From assembly GCA_025352185.1 (NCBI GenBank), contig JANXTV010000352.1, positions 1-6,529 on the forward strand: a stretch of 6,529 nt of DNA, given 5' to 3'. Below are positions 1 to 3,880 of this stretch, piece after piece. The DNA is from Oligoflexia bacterium. GTDB lineage: Bacteria > Bdellovibrionota > UBA1018. The notes under the pieces are model-generated. The model was not told the DNA's origin, ran no database searches, and saw nothing but the letters and a program-made list of their open reading frames with translations. The position numbers and the translations under genes are program-made. The stretch's first letter is position 1. Each line of letters begins with the position of its first letter.

Positions 1-1
1 G

Positions 2-187
2 TTATCCATCACGCTATTCACGAACCAAGGGAGGGTCCGGTTGCGATTCAATATCGATATGGAGTTCGAGGTCAACTTTCTTTCAGAAAAAAACTTCTTC
101 GATTCGCTGGTGCTGGGGGCGAAAGAGCTGTTTCAGGAGCAGGCGACAGGCCGCTTCGTCGGATGCCTGCTGGAGGGGCGGGGTTAG
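2..187 (+). CDS. C-terminal end of an unrecognised protein (5' part outside window)
   Basis: The frame is open from the left edge to a TAG stop at 185-187, giving 61 codons. The translation reads like a real protein end: alternating hydrophobic residues that suggest a beta strand (SITLF, VRLRFNIDMEFEVNFL), followed by an amphipathic helix-like stretch (FFDSLVLGAKELFQEQATGRF) and a short basic tail. Another forward frame is also open across this stretch, but its product is rich in Arg, Gly and Pro and looks like an overlap artefact. I do not recognise the family and assign no function. An internal ATG at 59-61 is in frame, but the open frame upstream of it makes continuation from outside the window more likely. 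A strong inverted repeat begins 15 bp after the stop and may mark the 3' end of the transcript. Confidence 0.5.
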   Translation, partial: LSITLFTNQGRVRLRFNIDMEFEVNFLSEKNFFDSLVLGAKELFQEQATGRFVGCLLEGRG

Positions 188-202
188 CTGGGCAATACGA
201 TA

Positions 203-240
203 CATTAACGCGTAGCGTAAGCATTCGCTACGCGTTAATG
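203..240. repeat. Perfect 15-bp inverted repeat (hairpin)
   Basis: The arms 203-217 and 226-240 are perfectly complementary (left arm CATTAACGCGTAGCG), with an 8-base loop (TAAGCATT). It lies just after the stop of the gene at the left edge. Neither strand has a T-run next to the stem, so it is not a canonical Rho-independent terminator, though it could stabilise an mRNA 3' end. A second, weaker 6-bp hairpin (GTCGAG/CTCGAC) follows at 245-262. Confidence 0.8.
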
Positions 241-384
241 CGATGTCGAGCAACTTCTCGACCGGTTCCTTAAACTCATGAGAAAATCGAAAGCTGGGTA
301 GAAAGCTGCGTGATTATCTTTTTTAACCGTCTCTCCGCTACCTAAGACTAGGACAATATCAAAAACCTAGATTACGCTTATTCA

Positions 385-753
385 ATGACAGCGATCATTC
401 AAATTCTGCTTTTTAGTCTAGTAGGGATGTCATCAGTTCAAGCAGCTCAGAATGCCTGCCCACTTGTTGAGCAGCTCATCGTTCAAATCGACGCAGTGTC
501 CTTGAATATCGCCAATGCAGAAACCACGAGAACCCCTGAAGGCGGTCCTTACAAGCGAAAAGATATTTTCTGTGGCGTGATGGGTTGCCAAATCAACGAA
601 GCAAACGAATTTCGCTCGGTACTCCTGCCTGGTCATCCAGACGCAGACGACTCAGGGTTCGTTGTATTCCCGAGGATAGACGTGGTTACGGAAATTGCCC
701 TGCTCGTTGGGCTTCAGAATGCATACGACCGTGCTATCTTAGCTTGTTTCTAA
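385..753 (+). CDS. Secreted FlgC-like (flagellar rod protein-like) small protein
   Basis: The 122-aa product starts with a Sec-type signal peptide: a hydrophobic core at residues 4-16 and a likely cleavage after SVQA (residue 20). The mature part resembles flagellar rod protein FlgC at both ends. Residues 34-57 (VQIDAVSLNIANAETTRTPEGGPYKR) match the FlgC N-terminal rod motif. Residues 81-118 (PGHPDADDSGFVVFPRIDVVTEI, then LQNAYDRA) match the FlgC C-terminal region, usually of the form PGHPDADxxGYVxxPNVxxVxEM plus a raYeAN helix. The middle is short, so the protein is a little smaller than normal FlgC (about 135-150 aa). Genuine FlgC leaves by the flagellar type III apparatus without a cleaved signal peptide, so a Sec signal is unusual. 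Cys25, Cys63, Cys68 and Cys121 could form disulfides in the periplasm. No flagellar genes flank it. No clear Shine-Dalgarno precedes the ATG, and an in-frame stop at 349-351 rules out a much longer product. The FlgC relationship is read by eye; the function is unknown. Confidence 0.75.
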   Translation: MTAIIQILLFSLVGMSSVQAAQNACPLVEQLIVQIDAVSLNIANAETTRTPEGGPYKRKDIFCGVMGCQINEANEFRSVLLPGHPDADDSGFVVFPRIDVVTEIALLVGLQNAYDRAILACF

Positions 754-1290
754 GCAACCTCAGATATTTACACTGCTCACTTGATAAAAGTTTACGACGT
801 TGCCGCCGCTCGCGATCCCTTCGCCTCAGAATGCGGACCAGTGCTCGGGATCACGAGGCGTGAGCGTAGGCCAAAAGTTCGATCGCGCGAGTTATACCGC
901 AATGCGTCACATATAAGCAAGCGAGGATTTCCTGGAGAAAACTATCTCAATTATTGCGATAGTTTAGCGCGCAAAAATCGCCCCTAAACGTCACTTTATT
1001 CTCTTGGCAGAGGTCAAACTTTCGCATTTTCAAGGGGTTACCCACTCCGTCGGTCCGGACGAAAACGGCACACCCTTCGCTCTATAGGAGCCCGAGTAAG
1101 GAGGGGAAACCCGAAAAGGATCGCAGCTTAAAAACGCGCGACCGCGAGAGCAAAGAGAATTTCATCAGACATCGACCGAGTATTCATTGCTGAAGTGCTG
1201 GTCTCAAATATTTTTCGCGATTCGAACAAACAGGGTGGGTGGGGAGCCCAGGGTATTTCCGTAAACTCGGTAAATCACGGGCTGCGAGAG
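754..1290. other. Gene-poor stretch without convincing features
   Basis: No convincing coding frame is seen. A 68-codon frame starting with TTG at 781 has no ribosome binding site or recognisable sequence. Only modest inverted repeats occur. One is an 11-bp pair with a single mismatch (809-819 with 847-857, CTCGCGATCCC). The other is an 8-bp perfect pair (939-946 with 958-965, AAACTATC). I cannot assign a function to this stretch. Confidence 0.5.
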
Positions 1291-1328
1291 GACTACCGAC
1301 GGGACTACGCGTAGTCCTTATCGTAGTC
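1291..1328. repeat. 16-bp perfect palindrome inside a second inverted repeat
   Basis: Positions 1302-1317 are a perfect loopless palindrome (GGACTACGCGTAGTCC). It is flanked by a further inverted pair, GACTAC at 1291-1296 and GTAGTC at 1323-1328, so the hexamer GACTAC or its complement occurs four times in 38 bp. TTTT follows directly on the plus strand (1329-1332). The symmetry could be a protein-binding site or a cruciform/terminator-like structure; the sequence does not decide between these. Confidence 0.75.
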
Positions 1329-1347
1329 TTTTCCGTCAGGGCTTTTT

Positions 1348-1367
1348 TTGCTTTCCATCGAAAGCAA
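1348..1367. repeat. 8-bp perfect hairpin
   Basis: TTGCTTTC at 1348-1355 pairs with GAAAGCAA at 1360-1367 around the 4-base loop CATC. It is part of the hairpin cluster of 1291-1740. Only three T residues follow on the plus strand, so it would be a weak terminator at best. Confidence 0.65.
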
Positions 1368-1375
1368 TTTCGCGC

Positions 1376-1415
1376 GGTTGGAGATCCGGTACAAGCGTGT
1401 ACCGGATCTCCAACC
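1376..1415. repeat. 18-bp perfect inverted repeat with 4-base loop
   Basis: The left arm 1376-1393 (GGTTGGAGATCCGGTACA) is perfectly complementary to 1398-1415 around the loop AGCG. No T-run flanks it on either strand, so it is not an ordinary intrinsic terminator. Such a long perfect stem is unlikely by chance and suggests selection for structure or a recent origin. Confidence 0.85.
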
Positions 1416-1453
1416 ATGGGTTCGGGCTACACGTTCGCACTCGCTTTCTTGGC

Positions 1454-1513
1454 CGTCGCTACGTGACCAACGATGTGAACACGTATGGTCGCTTCGTTGG
1501 TCACGTAGCGGCG
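1454..1513. repeat. 20-bp near-perfect inverted repeat with 20-base loop
   Basis: The arms 1454-1473 and 1494-1513 differ at one position only (a T opposite G, which can wobble in RNA); the inner 17 bp (CGCTACGTGACCAACGA) are perfect. The plus strand continues AATAG then TTTTT at 1519-1523. The structure is thus terminator-like but with an unusually long spacer before the T-run. I tested it against integron attC core-site expectations and it does not fit. Confidence 0.85.
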
Positions 1514-1613
1514 AATAGTTTTTACCCGGTAATCTTTGCAGTTTTCCTAGGGGATTTCTTTTTTCTCATTTGAGATTGCAGCGGTGAAGAAAAGTTTTGC
1601 TCTTCAAAGCGAA

Positions 1614-1740
1614 CGATTCCGGCACCCGCATGAGCGGGGCGGCGAGGAGCATTCCACTGCTGACCACTCCCCCGCCACGATGTTCTGGTGAAGTGGTCAG
1701 CAGTGGAATGGAAGTCATGGGAATGCGGGTGCCGGAATCG
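1614..1740. repeat. Nested hairpin: 18-bp outer and 19-bp inner perfect inverted repeats
   Basis: The outer arms 1614-1631 (CGATTCCGGCACCCGCAT) and 1723-1740 are perfectly complementary over 18 bp. Inside them lies a second perfect inverted repeat of 19 bp, 1650-1668 (CATTCCACTGCTGACCACT) with 1692-1710. Inner and outer stems are separated by 18 bases on the left and 12 on the right; the inner loop is 23 bases. As RNA or single-stranded DNA this would form one long, interrupted rod of about 127 nt. On the plus strand GAGAG and then TTTTT (1746-1750) follow, so it could end transcripts coming from the left. It could also be a structured RNA or a hairpin element inserted into the loop of another. 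Confidence 0.9.
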
Positions 1741-1834
1741 GAGAGTTTTTAAATCGAGGTAAATCTATTCAGTTCTGAACAGGGGATGCGTGGGAGCGCG
1801 TCGCCTTAGGTCGTAAGTGAGTTAGGGGGGGCAG

Positions 1835-2116
1835 ATGAGTCTGAATCAGCCAGGTCGAAAATATAAATACGAAATCACGTCAGTCGTTAGGATCGCGGTC
1901 GAGATGAAGCCGTCCGAATACGCCGCACGCCTTGCCCGAGTCGCGGAAACGTTATATCCGTTCCTTACCAGCTCCGAGAGTCTCGAAAATTTCGCCAACT
2001 CTGGCGAAATCCAATCTTCCTCTATCTATCTTCATGAAACCTTAACCGCCGAAAGCCAAGCTTCCGGGGAGAGAGACGTGTCCGATGGAAAAGACGAACC
2101 GAAAACTGCGGCCTGA
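1835..2116 (+). CDS. Small hypothetical protein, overlapping the recombinase start
   Basis: This 93-codon frame starts with ATG, preceded at short distance by a G-rich ribosome binding site (AGGGGGGG at 1824-1831). Its last 32 bp overlap the first codons of the recombinase in another frame, which suggests translational coupling. I do not recognise the family. Residues 24-48 (MKPSEYAARLARVAETLYPFLTSSE) look helical and amphipathic; the C-terminal third is rich in Ser, Glu, Asp and Lys and probably flexible. There is no signal peptide or membrane segment and no cysteine. Met24 (codon at 1904) could be an alternative start but has a weaker ribosome site. By position it could assist or regulate the recombinase, for example as a directionality or control factor, but nothing in the sequence shows that. 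Confidence 0.5.
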   Translation: MSLNQPGRKYKYEITSVVRIAVEMKPSEYAARLARVAETLYPFLTSSESLENFANSGEIQSSSIYLHETLTAESQASGERDVSDGKDEPKTAA

Positions 2117-3824
2117 AAACGCCCTCCGCAAAGTCGCGTACTACATTCGCTGCTCGACCGAAGAGCAGAATGAATCGCCCGAAGGAACGATCAAGAACCA
2201 GGAAGATCGGCTCGCGCTCACGCTCCGGCTTAAGAACCAGATGGGCGACGGGTACGGGAGTCACGTCGGAACCTACACGGACGTGAAGTCGGGTAAGGAT
2301 ATGAATCGCTCGGAACTTAAGCGGCTCCTTCGCGATATCGAAGGTGGATCGGTCGATGTCGTGATGGTCACCGAACTTTCCCGCCTATCGAGATCGATAA
2401 AGGATTTCTCGGAAATCTGGGAGTTCATGCTCGCCCACGGCTGTCAGTTCTTAAGCCTCCGCGAAAATTTCGATACCTCGACGGCGAGCGGTGAGATGAT
2501 GCTCTTTTCGCTCGCAAACTTTAGCCAGTACGAACGCCGTCAGACCTCGGAGCGCGTCTCCGCGAACATGGAAGCCCGCGCTCGTCGCGGACTTTGGAAC
2601 GGTGGCGTACTTCCGATGGGGTACGAACCCGATCCTGATAACCGAGGTAATCTCCGTATCGTTGAAAAGGAGGCGGAAATCGTCCGCACGGCGTATCGCG
2701 CGCTCATCGACCAGGGTTCCGTATCCAATGCTGCGAAGTGGTTAAACTCGAACGGCTTTCATTACGGGTCCGAGCTTCGCGGCGGTGGATTCATGCGGCG
2801 CTTAAAGCATTTCACTTTCGATAGCCTGTACCGGATGCTCTCGAACCCGGTCTATATCGCCATACGCCCCTTGAAATCGAAAACCGCCACCGAGGGTGTG
2901 AAAGCGGTATGGCCACCGATCATCGACGAAGCCACGTTCGAGGAGGCGAAGGCGGTACTGCTTGCGGGGAAGAAGCAGAAAACAGGGCGAGAGTCGCGTT
3001 ATCCCTACTTATTCAGTTCGCGGATCTCCTGCGAGGAATGCGGGAGTATCCTCGTCGGTCGGTCTGCTTACGGAAACTCGGGTAAAGTCGGATATTACGA
3101 ACATGGGAGCCAGGTAAAACGAGAGCAGACGCTCGAAGTGAAATCCCTCAGGTGCCAGCCCCACCGGATTCCGGCGAAGAAGCTCGAAGAACGGGCGTGG
3201 AAGGAAGTCGTCGCCATCATCGACGGTGTCCACCGTGAAAAACTATTCGCAGCGATTCGGAACTTAGAGAGAAATCCAAGCTCGTCCGATTCTCTCGAAA
3301 AGAAAATCCATGAGAAATCCTCCACCGAACGAAAGATCGCGAACCTCGCACGAAGGATCGGGGAGCTTCCTGAAGGAGTACCCGCCGAGCCCCTCTATTC
3401 CGAAATGCGAACCCTTGCAGGAGCGAATACCCGACTCGAAAACGAGATCCGCGCTCTTGAGCAAAAGAATCCCACCCAAGAAATCGCGACTGAATCTCGG
3501 CTTGACAGGATGTTCGCTAAAATGACTAGCCTCCATCCGACGTCGGAAGTGATCGACGCCGAAACAAAACGGAAAATTATCCAGGCCCTCGTGCACCAAG
3601 TCGTCATCACGAAGACGGGATTTAAAATGCACTTTTACGTGGGCGCGGACCAAATAAAGAAGGGAGAGCGGCGGCTTGAAAACGCTTACTCTCCCTTGAA
3701 ATCACACGAAAAAACCCGAGCAGAAAAAATTTCTGTCCCGGGTTCGTTTAAAAGCTTGAATGGTGGGAGCTGTAGGGATCGAACCTACGACCGATGCTGT
3801 GTAAAAGCATTGCTCTACCGCTGA
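2085..3824 (+). CDS. Large serine recombinase (resolvase/invertase superfamily)
   Basis: This is a 579-codon site-specific recombinase that would integrate or excise DNA through a 5'-phosphoserine intermediate. Residues about 14-160 form the resolvase catalytic domain. Ser24 in YIRCSTEEQ is the nucleophile with Arg22 beside it, and ELSRLSRS (97-104) carries the conserved arginines (Arg100, Arg103). Residues about 165-295 are the Recombinase DNA-binding domain (RRGLWNGGVLPMGYEPD onward). A zinc ribbon follows, with Cys316, Cys319, Cys357 and probably His360 as ligands. Residues about 401-465 look like the coiled coil typical of large serine integrases. The ATG follows a purine-rich GGGGAGAGAGA (2066-2076). 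The frame crosses the opposing transcript's terminator. Its final 20 residues (GGSCRDRTYDRCCVKALLYR) and the TGA at 3822-3824 are encoded by the antisense of tRNA-Val, a tail seen when a frame runs through a tRNA gene. Family call is firm; the functional C-terminus is uncertain. Confidence 0.93.
   Translation: MEKTNRKLRPENALRKVAYYIRCSTEEQNESPEGTIKNQEDRLALTLRLKNQMGDGYGSHVGTYTDVKSGKDMNRSELKRLLRDIEGGSVDVVMVTELSRLSRSIKDFSEIWEFMLAHGCQFLSLRENFDTSTASGEMMLFSLANFSQYERRQTSERVSANMEARARRGLWNGGVLPMGYEPDPDNRGNLRIVEKEAEIVRTAYRALIDQGSVSNAAKWLNSNGFHYGSELRGGGFMRRLKHFTFDSLYRMLSNPVYIAIRPLKSKTATEGVKAVWPPIIDEATFEEAKAVLLAGKKQKTGRESRYPYLFSSRISCEECGSILVGRSAYGNSGKVGYYEHGSQVKREQTLEVKSLRCQPHRIPAKKLEERAWKEVVAIIDGVHREKLFAAIRNLERNPSSSDSLEKKIHEKSSTERKIANLARRIGELPEGVPAEPLYSEMRTLAGANTRLENEIRALEQKNPTQEIATESRLDRMFAKMTSLHPTSEVIDAETKRKIIQALVHQVVITKTGFKMHFYVGADQIKKGERRLENAYSPLKSHEKTRAEKISVPGSFKSLNGGSCRDRTYDRCCVKALLYR
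3709..3744 (-). terminator. Rho-independent terminator of the rpoC-tRNA-Val transcript
   Basis: AACCCG (3713-3718) pairs with CGGGTT (3739-3744), and CAGAAA (3721-3726) with TTTCTG (3730-3735), leaving a small internal loop and a 3-base loop. Read on the minus strand the stem is followed by a six-T run (complement of 3709-3714). It lies 16 bp after the tRNA-Val CCA end, where the rpoC-tRNA transcript should stop. The same bases are also codons for residues about 542-554 of the recombinase on the opposite strand. Confidence 0.8.
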
Positions 3825-3835
3825 GCTAAGCTCCC
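3761..3835 (-). tRNA. tRNA-Val (anticodon UAC), CCA encoded
   Basis: The minus strand folds into a complete cloverleaf. The acceptor stem is GGGAGCT/AGCTCCC, and the D arm is GCTC/GAGC with loop AGCGGTA. The anticodon arm ATGCT/AGCAT has loop TTTACAC, placing TAC at positions 34-36, which decodes valine GUN codons. The variable loop is CGGTC and the T arm GTAGG/CCTAC has loop TTCGATC. The discriminator A and the CCA end are encoded at 3764-3761. All stems pair without mismatches, so the gene looks functional. It starts 45 bp after the rpoC stop with no room for an obvious separate promoter, which suggests it is processed from the rpoC transcript. Confidence 0.97.
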
Positions 3836-3843
3836 TCGAAGGT

Positions 3844-3870
3844 GGGGTTCCGAGCATCGCTCAGAACCCC
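3844..3870. promoter_or_regulatory. Hairpin between rpoC and tRNA-Val
   Basis: GGGGTTC (3844-3850) pairs with GAACCCC (3864-3870) and GAGC (3852-3855) with GCTC (3859-3862), with a C/A mismatch between them and loop ATC. Read along the minus strand no T-run follows, so it should not stop rpoC transcription before the tRNA; it may protect the rpoC 3' end or guide processing of the tRNA 5' leader. Read along the plus strand the stem is followed by CTTCTTT, so it could act as a weak terminator for transcripts coming from the recombinase. Confidence 0.6.
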
Positions 3871-3880
3871 CTTCTTTAAA

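Larger units (their letters stand above)
1835..3764 (+). mobile_element. Possible right end of an integrative element at tRNA-Val
   Basis: A large serine recombinase sits directly against the 3' end of a tRNA gene, an arrangement common for integrases beside their attachment site. The right boundary is set here to the tRNA CCA/discriminator end (3761-3764). The left limit is only the first gene coupled to the recombinase; the real left end was not found. No second copy of the tRNA 3' segment is visible elsewhere in the window, and there are no cargo genes that prove mobility, so the element could extend beyond the left edge or be a decayed remnant. Confidence 0.35.

Noticed and set aside
289..308. 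Direct repeat GAAAGCTG (289-296 and 301-308)
   Set aside because: It could be a tandem operator before the FlgC-like gene, but it is a single short pair about 80 bp from the start codon with no supporting promoter elements.
781..987. 68-codon plus-strand frame starting with TTG
   Set aside because: There is no ribosome binding site and no family resemblance, and the frame crosses weak inverted repeats; the start is an uncommon one.
1184..1466. Overlapping frames of about 75 codons on both strands
   Set aside because: Both frames owe part of their length to the inverted repeat at 1376-1415, which even gives near-identical peptides (GDPVxACTGSPT) on both strands; this is a palindrome artefact.
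1454..1740. Integron attC sites or a CRISPR array
   Set aside because: The inverted repeats lack the attC core-site pattern, and there are no regularly spaced direct repeats as in CRISPR; no integron integrase or cas gene is present.
1614..1740. Retron-type noncoding RNA
   Set aside because: The nested hairpin resembles such RNAs in outline, but no reverse transcriptase gene is in the window; the neighbouring enzyme is a serine recombinase.
1..1834. Second attachment-site copy of the tRNA-Val 3' end
   Set aside because: I looked for the T-arm and acceptor segment on both strands and found no convincing copy; the left boundary, if any, is outside the window or too diverged.
3264..3653. 129-codon minus-strand frame within the recombinase
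   Set aside because: It is a shadow of the clearly coding recombinase frame; the product has no recognisable motif.
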